64,000 nucleotides of DNA from Flavobacterium notoginsengisoli (lineage in GTDB: Bacteria; Bacteroidota; Bacteroidia; Flavobacteriales; Flavobacteriaceae): the NCBI RefSeq assembly GCF_014207905.1, contig NZ_JACHLB010000005.1, positions 62,001 through 126,000 on the forward strand. Reading direction: 5' to 3'. The notes beneath the pieces were generated by a model. The model saw nothing but the letters and a program-made list of their open reading frames with translations. It had not been told where the DNA came from and ran no database searches. Below, piece after piece: positions 33,651 through 42,098 of the stretch. The position numbers and the translations under genes are program-made. Every line of letters starts with the position of its first letter. The first letter of the stretch is position 1.

Positions 33651-35435
33651 TTAATCGGGTAGAAACACCGTAAATACTGAGCCTTTGCCCAAAGTACTAT
33701 CGGCGGTAATATGGCCTTTGTGGTTCTCTACAATTTTTTTACAAATCGCTAAACCAATTCCGGTTCCAGGATAATCTGTCTTAGAATGAAGACGCTGAAA
33801 AAGAATAAAAATAGTTTCTTTAAATTGCGGATCAAATCCCATTCCGTTATCTGTGAAAGTTATTTTGTGAAATTTCTTTACAGATTGATCTACAATTTCT
33901 GGGTAATCACAAGCATTTACTTTTTCACTAGAAATTGAAATTTCGGGTTCAATGTCGGGGCGGCTGTATTTTAATGAATTTCCAATTAAATTGATAAACA
34001 GCTGTTCGATCTGATACGGAATTACCGATAATTTCGGAAGCTTATTCGATTTGATTACGGCTCTTTTTTCTTCAATTACTTCAGCCAATTCAGATTCAGC
34101 ATTATCAAGAAGTTCGTTGAGGTTTATTTTTATGAATTCCTTTTTAGTTGTATTAGTTCTCGAAAATAAAAGCAAATCATCAATTAAGACACGCATTCTT
34201 TTAGCAGAACTTTCAATTTTTGTGATGTAATTTTTACCGCTTTCAGACATTACTTCTTTATCAGCATCTGAAACTCTAGAAATAAAAGTCTGAATTTTTC
34301 GAAGCGGTTCCTGCAAATCGTGACTGGCAACATGGTTGAAAGAAGCCAATTCTTTATTGCTTTTTTCCAATTCTTTGTTTCGTTCCTGAAGCTCTATATT
34401 TAGTAAATGTTCATCGGTAATATCAAAATTGATTCCTAATAGAATCTTGCTGCCTTGTTGGTCTGTAACCAATTTTCCGGTAGTCTTAAAATAGCGAACT
34501 TCAAAATCTGGTCGTATAATTTTGTAATATATAAACGGAACTTGTTTGTTCTCGATAATTCCATCGATAGATTTGGCTACAGCATCTTTGTCATCGGGAT
34601 GAACAAATTTTAGAAGAGTTTCCTTGCTAGGTACAAAAGCATTAGGTTCAAAACCTAATAATCTAAATTGATTGTCTGAATAATCAATTTTGTCGGCATC
34701 CAAATCCCATTGCCAAGTACTGAAATTACCAATGCTTTCAGATTCGGCAATTAAACCAGAAGAAATTAGAAGTCTTTTGTTGAATACTTTTAAACGTTCA
34801 AAATCACGACTAATTTGTCTGTAAGCTAATAAGATGAAACTTAAGGCAACTAAAAAAAGTGAAATTGAAAAAAGCGGACTCAAAGAGATTTCCGCATCAT
34901 AAATTTTAAGTCTTTTTTTAAGATAGGTTTTTTCAATATCATTCATTTCGTCAACCTTAAAACGAATATTTTCCATCAAAATTCGACCGCCAAACATATG
35001 GTTGTCTAGTTTGCGTTTGTCGTATGTTTTTGGATCGCTGTATTTTAAGCAGTTTTCGAAAGAAACAAAACGAAGTGTAATGAGTTTGAAAAGTTTTTGA
35101 AGATTTTCCTGCTGTTGCGGATTATCGGCAGTGAGTTTTTTTAAGGTAATAAAAGACGTATTTACTTTGTCGCGAGAATAAATATACGGAGTCAAAAAAC
35201 GGGCATTGCGAGTAATGATATAGCCTCGCTGGCCCGTTTCTGCATCTTTTATAGCCGACATTAAGCGTTCGAGCTGAATGTTTATTTCGTAAGTGTGCAT
35301 AACCAGTTTGCTCGATTCATTCAAGTCCTGATTATGTTTGTAAGCAATTGAAGATAGAAATAACAGAATGAAAACTGCGATTACAAAAATAACTCTCAAA
35401 GAGTTTGAAGAATTAAAATTTGGTATCCATTTCAT
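33651..35435 (-). CDS. CHASE3-PAS sensor histidine kinase
   Basis: Membrane kinase of 594 aa. TM1 (about 13-28), then a CHASE3 extracytoplasmic domain (about 35-185, with MSAIKDAETGQRGYIITRN), TM2 (about 187-207), a PAS domain (about 235-345: WQWDLDADKIDYSDNQFRLLG), HisKA with the phospho-acceptor in SHDLQEPLRKI (near residue 370), and HATPase_c (NLIGNSLKYSRP, DNGMGFD, GTGIGLAICKKIVENHKG). It has no receiver domain; the response regulator lies 10 bp upstream (35446-35895). The signal is unknown; the neighbours suggest envelope or oxidative stress. Confidence 0.9.
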   Translation of the reverse strand: MKWIPNFNSSNSLRVIFVIAVFILLFLSSIAYKHNQDLNESSKLVMHTYEINIQLERLMSAIKDAETGQRGYIITRNARFLTPYIYSRDKVNTSFITLKKLTADNPQQQENLQKLFKLITLRFVSFENCLKYSDPKTYDKRKLDNHMFGGRILMENIRFKVDEMNDIEKTYLKKRLKIYDAEISLSPLFSISLFLVALSFILLAYRQISRDFERLKVFNKRLLISSGLIAESESIGNFSTWQWDLDADKIDYSDNQFRLLGFEPNAFVPSKETLLKFVHPDDKDAVAKSIDGIIENKQVPFIYYKIIRPDFEVRYFKTTGKLVTDQQGSKILLGINFDITDEHLLNIELQERNKELEKSNKELASFNHVASHDLQEPLRKIQTFISRVSDADKEVMSESGKNYITKIESSAKRMRVLIDDLLLFSRTNTTKKEFIKINLNELLDNAESELAEVIEEKRAVIKSNKLPKLSVIPYQIEQLFINLIGNSLKYSRPDIEPEISISSEKVNACDYPEIVDQSVKKFHKITFTDNGMGFDPQFKETIFILFQRLHSKTDYPGTGIGLAICKKIVENHKGHITADSTLGKGSVFTVFLPD

Positions 35436-35445
35436 TGGTATGCTC

Positions 35446-35895
35446 TTATTTTAGTCGCAGCAAGAAATTATCACGGTTTAAACCTGATGTATGATAGTGC
35501 CAGTTTACGGTCACGACTTCATTAATAATTTTTTTAAGCGTATTGAAATCGCTTGGCTTTTTAATGTAAATATTTGCACCCTGGATAAAGGTATCTTCAA
35601 TGTCCTCTTCAGAAGAAGAAGTAGAATAAATGGCGATGATTACATCTTTTAAACGGTCCGTTTTTTTGATTTCAATTAAACATTCTTTACCTGTTTTTTT
35701 AGGCATATTTAAATCTAGAAACAAAATATCTGGAAGTTTGTTGTCTTCATTATGCAGATGATCCATCAATTGCATCCCATCGTGGACGAAATTTACATTA
35801 GTTTGTATTTTTATTTCTTCAAATGCATCTTTAAAGAAAAGACGGTCATCTTCATCATCATCGGCAAGTAAAATGTGTAATGCGTTTTTTTGCAT
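35446..35895 (-). CDS. Single-domain response regulator, Rcp1-like
   Basis: Protein of 149 aa consisting of a receiver domain only. Acidic pocket D12-D13-D14, phospho-acceptor D61 in ILFLDLNMPKKTG, conserved Ser/Thr in IYSTSS, Lys in IYIKKPSDF. There is no output domain, which fits Rcp1-type phosphorelay proteins that pass the signal by protein contacts. It is directly followed by its histidine kinase (10-bp gap) and preceded by an AraC gene (21-bp gap), so it likely links the kinase to that regulator or another protein. Confidence 0.88.
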   Translation of the reverse strand: MQKNALHILLADDDEDDRLFFKDAFEEIKIQTNVNFVHDGMQLMDHLHNEDNKLPDILFLDLNMPKKTGKECLIEIKKTDRLKDVIIAIYSTSSSEEDIEDTFIQGANIYIKKPSDFNTLKKIINEVVTVNWHYHTSGLNRDNFLLRLK

Positions 35896-35916
35896 TTTGA
35901 TCGCGGTATTTGGGTT

Positions 35917-36468
35917 TTATTTTAAATTTTCTCTTCGTTTCTTAATAATTCTCTGAAAAGCAGACGGAGTAATTCCGGTTGTGTTTTTAAACTGCGTACT
36001 CAAATGGGCAACACTCGAGTAATTTAGTAAAAAAGCAATTTCGGTCAAACTCATTTCATTGATAATAATCAATTGTTTTGCTCTTTCAATTTTCTGTAAA
36101 ATAATAAAGTTTTCTATGGAAGAATAGGTTACTTCTGAGAAAACATTCGATAAATAACCATAACTGTGATTTAGCTTTTCGGCCAAAAACACAGAACTTT
36201 TATAATTGTTGCTGTCGTCCATAAAGACCAATTCGATAATCGCGTCTTTTATTTTTTGGACCAATACACTTTTTTGATTTTCAACAACTTCGAATCCGCA
36301 TGGAGCCAATTTAGTTTTTAAATTTTCAAGTGCTTCCGCATCAATATTGTCCTCGATTTCGATTTCGCCAAAACCCAGCGTTGTAAAATTCACATTGTTC
36401 TGCTCCAAATTCAGTTTTAGATATTGAGAGCAAATCGTGTTAATGTCGAACTTTATAAATAGTTTCAT
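35917..36468 (-). CDS. AraC-type regulator with a short N-terminal domain
   Basis: Protein of 183 aa. The C-terminus (about 85-180) is an HTH_18 pair: VFLAEKLNHSYGYLSNVFSEVTYSSIENFIILQKIERAKQLI then MSLTEIAFLLNYSSVAHLSTQFKNTTGITPSAF. The N-terminal 75 aa (MKLFIKFDINTICSQYLKLN, GFGEIEIEDNIDAEALENLK) are a small alpha/beta domain that reminds me of HMA/ferredoxin-like folds with no Cys pair; it is not a cupin. It lies at the head of the regulator-kinase operon and likely controls the stress module around it. Confidence 0.78.
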   Translation of the reverse strand: MKLFIKFDINTICSQYLKLNLEQNNVNFTTLGFGEIEIEDNIDAEALENLKTKLAPCGFEVVENQKSVLVQKIKDAIIELVFMDDSNNYKSSVFLAEKLNHSYGYLSNVFSEVTYSSIENFIILQKIERAKQLIIINEMSLTEIAFLLNYSSVAHLSTQFKNTTGITPSAFQRIIKKRRENLK

Positions 36469-36573
36469 TTTATAGAAATTTGGTTAAAGATACTTATTTT
36501 ATTTTTGGTTACCGCTTTAAAACAGTGTAGAATTGTCAGATTGTTTAGTTTTTTTTAAAATAAATTCGTCAAA

Positions 36574-36612
36574 AAAATACCGTCTAGTACATAAAATAGT
36601 AGACGGTATTTC
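36574..36612 (-). terminator. Intrinsic terminator of csbD-like gene
   Basis: AAATACCGTCTA and TAGACGGTATTT arms around a 13-nt loop, just past the CsbD stop codon at 36633, with a T-run on the minus strand. Confidence 0.8.
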
Positions 36613-36632
36613 CCTGATTGAGTTGTAAAGAT

Positions 36633-36818
36633 TTACAAATCAGCAATAATTTTTCGAACTTCATCTTTTGTTTTACCTAATTTTTGTTGAAGTTTTCCGT
36701 ACATTTCGTCTTCTTTTCCTTCATCATAAAGTAAATCATCATCTGTAATTTCGGCATATTTTTGCTTTAATTTTCCTTTCAACTCATTCCAGTTTCCTTT
36801 TATCTCTGTAGTATTCAT
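36633..36818 (-). CDS. CsbD family stress protein
   Basis: Protein of 61 aa, all alpha: EIKGNWNELKGKLKQKYAEI then DDLLYDEGKEDEMYGKLQQKLGKTKDEVRKII. The W.e.kGk.k...g.lTddd....G..d.l.G..q...G.......i pattern is that of CsbD proteins, small abundant general-stress proteins of unknown mechanism. Confidence 0.92.
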   Translation of the reverse strand: MNTTEIKGNWNELKGKLKQKYAEITDDDLLYDEGKEDEMYGKLQQKLGKTKDEVRKIIADL

Positions 36819-36935
36819 GATGTTTTTTATTTGAAATTATTGTATTGTAAAATTGCAAATTAAAAATTGGGTTGTCGTTACATTTATTTTAATGACTGTT
36901 GCATAATTTTCATTTCAGCCAAATTTTCGCAATCA

Positions 36936-36965
36936 TTATCAATTATCAATTATCAATTATCAATT
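36936..36965. repeat. TTATCAA heptamer microsatellite
   Basis: Four tandem copies of TTATCAA run into the last codons of the Dps gene. Probably a slippage repeat. Confidence 0.7.
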
Positions 36966-37437
36966 AAACCTGGTATCTTCTCAAAACCCAAGCCATTTTT
37001 TCGTGTTCTTGTAATAATCCTGTAACAAAATCAGCAGAACCGACATCTTTTGTTTCTTCTTCAAAAATCGGAATGTAGCTTCTAAATTCTGTTACTAATT
37101 GTTCATGGTTTTCTAGAAGTTCAGAAAGCATATGTTTTTGCGAAGCGTATTCTTTTGGTGATTCTTTCAAAGTAGAGTTGTCGATAAACTCTTTCATCGT
37201 CCCAATTGTTTTTTCTCCCAATTGATTGATGCGCTCTGCAACTTCGTCAATTTGAGCTTCTAGAATTCTATATTGTTCTTCAAATAATTTATGAAGCTCC
37301 ATAAAGCTATTTCCAGAAATATTCCAGTGAAATTTTCTTGTTTTTACATACAAAGTCATTTCGTTAGATAATATTGTTCCTAAGATAGAAGCACTCTTTT
37401 TTAGATTTGCAGGGGTAATTCCGATATGTGGGCTCAT
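36964..37437 (-). CDS. dps: Dps-like ferritin
   Basis: Protein of 157 aa of the Dps group: oligomeric cages that bind DNA and oxidise and store iron. The ferroxidase residues can be seen: His in KTRKFHWNISG, and E/D in FEEQYRILEAQIDEVAERI. The ATG at 37437 gives the usual MSPHIGITPANLK start; an upstream reading from 37464 adds MKKHIKKTI, without support. It closes the stress module and fits with the catalase at 40507. Confidence 0.92.
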   Translation of the reverse strand: MSPHIGITPANLKKSASILGTILSNEMTLYVKTRKFHWNISGNSFMELHKLFEEQYRILEAQIDEVAERINQLGEKTIGTMKEFIDNSTLKESPKEYASQKHMLSELLENHEQLVTEFRSYIPIFEEETKDVGSADFVTGLLQEHEKMAWVLRRYQV

Positions 37438-37555
37438 GATTGTCTTTTTTATGTGTTTTTTCAAAGATAGCAGAGCGCTTCTTGTTTTTTCTTATATAAT
37501 TTTAGAAGTAAGTTATAGAAATTCAATGTTGTAATAAATAATTAATATGCTAAAT

Positions 37556-37648
37556 GTCATCCTGAGCGAAGTCGAAGGGGACAAAGGGCTTCTCCCGAAG
37601 ATTGGGGATCGCTCAGCTGACAAACCTGAAACCTGAAACTTGAAACAA
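37556..37648. repeat. Dispersed repeat before pyrF
   Basis: An inverted repeat with CTGAGCGA (37562 region) and TCGCTCAG (37608 region), typical of flavobacterial intergenic repeats, is followed by CCTGAAACCTGAAACTTGAAAC units (37622-37648) of the TGAAAC family that recurs at 39745 and 40143. Confidence 0.55.
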
Positions 37649-37681
37649 ATTAAACCATTTACAATTCACAATTATAATTTG

Positions 37682-37689
37682 TAATTTTG
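37682..37689 (+). promoter_or_regulatory. -7 box of pyrF
   Basis: TAATTTTG in GTAATTTTGCCG, 20 bp before the ATG, the same 12-mer as before prfA. Confidence 0.5.
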
Positions 37690-37709
37690 CCGCACAAGCA
37701 AAACACAAT

Positions 37710-38531
37710 ATGACAACACAACAATTACACGAACAAATTCTTCAGAAAAAATCATTTTTATGTGTAGGTTTAGATCCAGATTTGGACAAAATGCCACAAC
37801 ATTTATTAGAAACCGAAGATCCTATTTTCGAATTTAATAAAGCAATAATCGATGCAACACATGATTTAACTGTAGGTTATAAACCCAATACGGCTTTTTT
37901 TGAAGCATACGGAATTAAAGGATGGATGTCACTCCAAAAAACAATCAATTATATCAACGAAAATTATCCTGATATTTTTACCATTGCCGATGCAAAACGT
38001 GGTGATATCGGAAATACTTCAAGCATGTATGCAAAAGCTTTTTTTGAAGATTTGAATTTTGATAGTGTAACTGTTGCTCCATATATGGGAAAAGATTCTG
38101 TAGAACCTTTCTTAGCTTTTGAAAACAAACATACCATAATGTTGGCTTTAACTTCAAACGAAGGCGCTTTTGATTTTCAAACATTAAATACAGATGGAAA
38201 AGAATTGTACAAAAAAGTTTTAGAAACTTCTAAAACATGGAAAAATAGCGAGAACCTAATGTATGTTGTTGGTGCTACAAAAGCAGAATATTTTACCGAA
38301 ATTAGAAAAATTGTTCCAGACAGTTTTTTATTGGTTCCTGGAATCGGCGCTCAAGGCGGAAGCTTATCTGAAGTGTGCAAATACGGAATGAATGATAAAG
38401 TTGGTCTTTTAGTAAATTCTGCAAGGGCAATTATTTACGCATCAAAAGGAACTGATTTTGCTGAAAAGGCTAGAGAAGAGGCTTTGAAAGTTCAGAGGGA
38501 AATGGAAGAGATTATTAGTTTAAAGTTTTAG
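37710..38531 (+). CDS. pyrF: Orotidine-5'-phosphate decarboxylase
   Basis: Enzyme of 273 aa that converts OMP to UMP, last step of pyrimidine synthesis. It is the longer (type 2) form, with GLDPDLDKMP near the N-terminus and the active-site D-x-K loop as TIADAKRGDIGNTS (K96). The C-terminal phosphate-binding segment is LLVPGIGAQGG. Transcribed alone from the 37682 box. Confidence 0.93.
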   Translation: MTTQQLHEQILQKKSFLCVGLDPDLDKMPQHLLETEDPIFEFNKAIIDATHDLTVGYKPNTAFFEAYGIKGWMSLQKTINYINENYPDIFTIADAKRGDIGNTSSMYAKAFFEDLNFDSVTVAPYMGKDSVEPFLAFENKHTIMLALTSNEGAFDFQTLNTDGKELYKKVLETSKTWKNSENLMYVVGATKAEYFTEIRKIVPDSFLLVPGIGAQGGSLSEVCKYGMNDKVGLLVNSARAIIYASKGTDFAEKAREEALKVQREMEEIISLKF

Positions 38532-38559
38532 TTTTAAGCTTGACTTTGAACATAATTTT

Positions 38560-38752
38560 AACGCAAAGTGCGCTAAGTTTTTTCGCAAAGCACACAAAGA
38601 AATTATCGGCAGTCTTGTAAAAGTTTTTTAAAAGTTCTCGAAGTAAGTGCTTAAGTTTTGCTTTATCAAAGCTTTGAGAACTTTTAAAAAACTTTAATTC
38701 AAAAAGATAAATCTCTGCGAACTTTGCGAAAAAACTTAGCGCACTTTGCGTT
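38560..38752. repeat. GCAAAG nested inverted repeat, copy 1
   Basis: Outer arms ACGCAAAGTGCGCTAAG (38561) and CTTAGCGCACTTTGCGTT (38735-38752) enclose TTTTTTCGCAAAG/CTTTGCGAAAAAA and an inner pair AAGTTTTTTAAAAGTTCTC/GAGAACTTTTAAAAAACTT. It lies between pyrF and the BtuF-like gene. No gene seen. Confidence 0.7.
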
Positions 38753-38775
38753 AAAAAACACATATTCCAATAAAC

Positions 38776-39576
38776 ATGAAACAAATCAAAGACCAGCTTG
38801 GTAATTTACATTCTTTTGAAATAGCTCCAAAACGTATAATTTCATTAGTTCCGTCTCAAACCGAATTGTTATATGATTTAGGTTTAGAAGAAAAAATTAT
38901 CGGAATTACGAAATTTTGTGTGCATCCATTTCATTTTAAGTCTACCAAAAAGATTGTTGGCGGAACCAAGAAAATTCATTTCGAAAAAATAAAATTACTT
39001 CAGCCGGATATTATTATTTGCAATAAAGAAGAAAACACTGAAGAAATCGTCAAACAATTACAAGAAATCTGTCCTGTTTGGGTAACTAATATTGTTTCTA
39101 TAGAAGATAATTTCCAAATGATTTCAGATTTTGGACAATTGTTTAATTGCAGAACCGAAGCTCAAAAGTGGAATGACAAATTGGCTTTCGCTTTAAGCGA
39201 TTTCAAAAATTATATGCAAAATATAAAAGAAAAGAAAGCGGCTTATTTTATTTGGAAAGATCCTTATATGGTTGCTGGAAATGATACTTATATAAATGAA
39301 TTATTAAAACTAAATCATTTTAAAAATATTTACGAGGACAAAGGCCGTTATCCTGAAATCGAATTAAAAAAAATGCGTTTAGAAGGAGATCCCGATTTGG
39401 TTTTCCTTTCCTCCGAACCTTATCCGTTTAAAGAAGAAGATGCTTTTGAAATTGGAAGATTTACGCATCATGCTAAAACTATCTTCGTTGACGGCGAAAT
39501 GTTCTCTTGGCATGGAAGTAGGTTATTAAAGGCATTTCAGTATTTTAAATTACTACATGAGAGATTGAAAAGTTAG
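38776..39576 (+). CDS. BtuF-like helical-backbone metal-receptor protein
   Basis: Protein of 266 aa of the PF01497 type that binds cobalamin or ferric siderophores for ABC import. The N-terminal lobe has PKRIISLVPSQTELLYDLGL; the central helix and C-terminal lobe carry VFLSSEPYPFKEEDAFEIG. There is no signal peptide (it opens MKQIKDQLGNLHSF), which is usual for this cytosolic-looking group; its location and ligand are unclear. No permease or ATPase is next to it. Confidence 0.8.
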   Translation: MKQIKDQLGNLHSFEIAPKRIISLVPSQTELLYDLGLEEKIIGITKFCVHPFHFKSTKKIVGGTKKIHFEKIKLLQPDIIICNKEENTEEIVKQLQEICPVWVTNIVSIEDNFQMISDFGQLFNCRTEAQKWNDKLAFALSDFKNYMQNIKEKKAAYFIWKDPYMVAGNDTYINELLKLNHFKNIYEDKGRYPEIELKKMRLEGDPDLVFLSSEPYPFKEEDAFEIGRFTHHAKTIFVDGEMFSWHGSRLLKAFQYFKLLHERLKS

Positions 39577-39605
39577 TTTCAAGTTTTCTTTAGAATGTGT
39601 TGATT

Positions 39606-39726
39606 TAACCGCAAAGAGCGCAAAGATTTTGCGCAAAGTTCGCAAAGTTTTTTACACAAAGCTTTGCGAACTTTGCGTTTTATATAAAACTCTTAAGAAG
39701 AACAACTTAGCGCTCTTTGCGTTAAA
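39606..39726. repeat. GCAAAG inverted repeat, copy 2
   Basis: AACCGCAAAGAGCGCAAAG at 39607 pairs with the right arm CTTAGCGCTCTTTGCGTT (39707-39724). The inner AAAGCTTTGCG segment pairs with the left units. Follows the BtuF-like gene. Confidence 0.7.
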
Positions 39727-39791
39727 ATATATACTCAATTAAGGCAAACTTGAAACCTGAAACTTGAAACAAAAGAAACAAATTAGTACAA

Positions 39792-39943
39792 AAAAAAGAA
39801 TGCCGACATCTCGAAGACGCCGGCATTATTTAACTAACCAAAACCAAAATAATAAATAACCAGTTTATTACATTACAAAGATCCGACATAAATCAATGTA
39901 ATGCTGTTAAGATCTTGTTATTACTTTGTTGGATATAAGTTAA
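39792..39943 (-). repeat. 152-bp module, copy 1, with terminator-like hairpin
   Basis: Direct copy of 40217-40368 (about ten mismatches by eye). It opens with the hairpin ATGCCGACATCTCGAAGACGCCGGCAT (39799-39826 region); on the minus strand this is followed by a run of T, as in an intrinsic terminator. It continues TAACTAACCAAAACCAAAAT then AATAAATAACCAGTTTATTA. Confidence 0.7.
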
Positions 39944-40003
39944 TGTCTAAATTTTTTGTTTCAGGTTTCAGGTTTGAAGTTTCAAGTTTTTTGGATGGCG
40001 TGA

Positions 40004-40126
40004 TTAACCATAAAGTGCGCAAAGGTTTTTCGCAAAATACACAAAGGCTATTTACACAAAGCTTTGCGAACTTTAAAACTTCTTTAATTTTTTAAAAAAA
40101 ACTCTTTGCGTTCTTTGCGTCAAAAT
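40004..40126. repeat. GCAAAG inverted repeat, copy 3
   Basis: AACCATAAAGTGCGCAAAGG at the left; GAACTTTAAAACTTC and CTTTGCGTTCTTTGCGTC at the right. It includes CACAAAGCTTTGCG, which pairs within itself. Confidence 0.65.
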
Positions 40127-40216
40127 TAAGCGTATCGCATGTCAACTTGAAACAAAGAAAACCTGAAACTTGACCCGAGGCTGAAAGCCGAATCGGCGAA
40201 GCAAACAAAATAATAT

Positions 40217-40368
40217 AAAAAAGAATGCCGGCATCTCGAAGACGCCGGCATCATTTAACTAACCAAAACCAAAATAATAAATAACCAGTTTATTACATTA
40301 CAAAGGTCAGACATAAATCGATGTATTGCTGTTAAGGTTTTGTTATTACTTTGTTGGTCATAAGTTAA
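40217..40368 (-). repeat. 152-bp module, copy 2
   Basis: Second copy of the module, with a perfect hairpin ATGCCGGCATCTCGAAGACGCCGGCAT (40224-40251). It ends 138 bp before the catalase ATG. Confidence 0.7.
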
Positions 40369-40506
40369 GATTTGTCAATTAGCTGTTTTGAGCTTTTCTC
40401 AGCATTGAATAATTTTTTATTATTAAAATATAATAACAATCAATTTTGTTTATTAATATGACAGGAATTTGTTTGTATATTTGGTAAAACATTAAAAATC
40501 AGCAAA

Positions 40507-42000
40507 ATGGAAGAACAAAAAAAAATAACAACTGCAACAGGAACTCCCGTTCCAGACAATCAAAACATTCAAACAGCTGGGCCTCGCGGACCCGTTTTAT
40601 TACAAGATTTTTGGTTCTTAGAAAAAATGGCGCATTTTGATCGCGAAGTAATTCCCGAGAGAAGAATGCATGCTAAAGGATCTGGTGCGTACGGAACTTT
40701 TACCGTTACACACGACATTACCAAATATTCAAAAGCAGATTTATTTTCTGAAATTGGAAAAAAAACAGAGATGTTTGTACGTTTCTCAACTGTTGCAGGA
40801 GAAAGAGGTGCTGCTGATGCCGAAAGAGACATTCGTGGTTTTGCCATGAAATTTTACACAAACGAAGGAAATTGGGATTTGGTAGGAAATAACACTCCAG
40901 TATTCTTCTTTCGTGATCCAATGAAATTTCCAGACCTAAACCACGCGGTTAAACGTGATCCAAAAACCAACTTGAGAAGTGCTGATAACAATTGGGATTT
41001 TTGGACATTATTACCGGAAGCTTTGCATCAAGTTACCATTGTAATGAGCGATAGAGGAATTCCGAGATCGTACAGAGAAATGCACGGTTTTGGAAGCCAT
41101 ACTTTTAGTTTTATTAATGCGCAAAACGAAAGACATTGGGTTAAATTCCATTTAGTTTCGCAACAAGGAATCGAAAATCTTTCTGATGAGGAAGCGGCTT
41201 CATTAGTTGGGCGAGACAGAGAAAGCCATCAAAGAGATTTATTTGATGCGATTGAGGAAGGAAATTTTCCAAAATGGAAAATGTTTGTTCAAATTATGTC
41301 GGAAGAACAAGCAAAAACGTATCGTTTTCATCCGTTTGATTTAACGAAAGTTTGGTTAAAAGGAGATTTTCCATTAATTCCTGTTGGAGAATTCGAACTC
41401 AATAAAAATCCAGAAAATTATTTTGCAGAAGTAGAGCAAGCTGCCTTTAATCCAGCTCACGTAGTTCCGGGAATTGGATTTTCGCCAGATAAAATGCTTC
41501 AGGGGCGTTTGTTCTCTTATGGAGATGCACATCGTTACCGTTTAGGAGTAAATAATTATCAGATTCCTGTAAATGCATCTAGATGCCCATACAACAGTTT
41601 TCACAGAGATGGAGCTATGCGTGTTGACGGAAATTTTGGAGGAAGAAAACATTATGAGCCGAACAGCTTTGGCGAATGGCAAGAACAGCCAGAAGCAAAA
41701 GAACCGCCATTAGCAATCTACGGCGATGCATATGCGCATAACTTTAGAGAAGATGATAGCGATTATTTTACACAGCCTGGATTATTGTTCAATTTATTGA
41801 CACCAGAGAAGAAACAGCTTCTGTTTAAAAATACCGCAGGACAAGTAGGTGGGGCGCAGAAATTTATTCAAGTACGTCATATTAGAAACTGTTTTAAAGC
41901 CGATCCTGCTTACGGAGAAGGCGTAGCGAACGCGCTAGGAATGACTATGGCAGAAGTAGATGCTTTTGATGATCCGAGATTGAAGATTGTGGTTCGTTAA
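40507..42000 (+). CDS. katA: Catalase (heme, clade 3-like)
   Basis: Heme catalase of 497 aa that breaks down hydrogen peroxide. The distal His is H55 in RRMHAKGSGAYGTF, the distal Asn N128 in NNTPVFFFRD, and the proximal heme-ligand Tyr is Y338 in RLFSYGDAHRYRLG. Length and motifs fit small-subunit (clade 3) catalases. The upstream region holds two copies of the 152-bp module; the Dps gene is 3 kb away. The gene symbol is the usual name for this clade, not shown by sequence. Confidence 0.93.
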   Translation: MEEQKKITTATGTPVPDNQNIQTAGPRGPVLLQDFWFLEKMAHFDREVIPERRMHAKGSGAYGTFTVTHDITKYSKADLFSEIGKKTEMFVRFSTVAGERGAADAERDIRGFAMKFYTNEGNWDLVGNNTPVFFFRDPMKFPDLNHAVKRDPKTNLRSADNNWDFWTLLPEALHQVTIVMSDRGIPRSYREMHGFGSHTFSFINAQNERHWVKFHLVSQQGIENLSDEEAASLVGRDRESHQRDLFDAIEEGNFPKWKMFVQIMSEEQAKTYRFHPFDLTKVWLKGDFPLIPVGEFELNKNPENYFAEVEQAAFNPAHVVPGIGFSPDKMLQGRLFSYGDAHRYRLGVNNYQIPVNASRCPYNSFHRDGAMRVDGNFGGRKHYEPNSFGEWQEQPEAKEPPLAIYGDAYAHNFREDDSDYFTQPGLLFNLLTPEKKQLLFKNTAGQVGGAQKFIQVRHIRNCFKADPAYGEGVANALGMTMAEVDAFDDPRLKIVVR

Positions 42001-42002
42001 AG

Positions 42003-42041
42003 AGGTTCTGAGATGCTAAGATTCTAAGGAACTAAGTTTTT
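42003..42041 (+). repeat. Octamer 3'-end repeat after catalase
   Basis: GGTTCTGAGATGCTAAGATTCTAAGG begins 3 bp past the stop codon. It pairs with 42099-42141. Confidence 0.8.
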
Positions 42042-42054
42042 AGAATATTTAAAA

Positions 42055-42093
42055 AGCAAACCCGACAGGTTTTAAAAACCTGTCGGGTTTGCT
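42055..42093. terminator. Bidirectional terminator between catalase and purU
   Basis: Nearly perfect hairpin with AGCAAACCCGACAGGTTTT arm and its complement, between two convergent genes, and nested inside the octamer arms. Confidence 0.9.
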
Positions 42094-42098
42094 ATATA

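Larger units (their letters stand above)
39577..40506. other. 930-bp intergenic region before catalase: repeats only
   Basis: No coding frame. In order: GCAAAG inverted repeat (39606-39726), TGAAAC repeats (39745-39775), 152-bp module copy 1 (39792-39943), TGAAAC repeats in inverse orientation (39955-39992), GCAAAG inverted repeat (40004-40126), TGAAAC repeats (40143-40174), 152-bp module copy 2 (40217-40368), then about 140 bp of AT-rich leader to the ATG at 40507. Confidence 0.8.

Noticed and set aside
36936..36965. TTATCAA heptamers as a regulatory operator array
   Set aside because: They lie at the 3' end of dps, not upstream of a gene; simple slippage is enough to explain them.
39901..40095. 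64-codon plus-strand open frame
   Set aside because: Reads through the module copy and repeat families B and C; no coding bias or signal.
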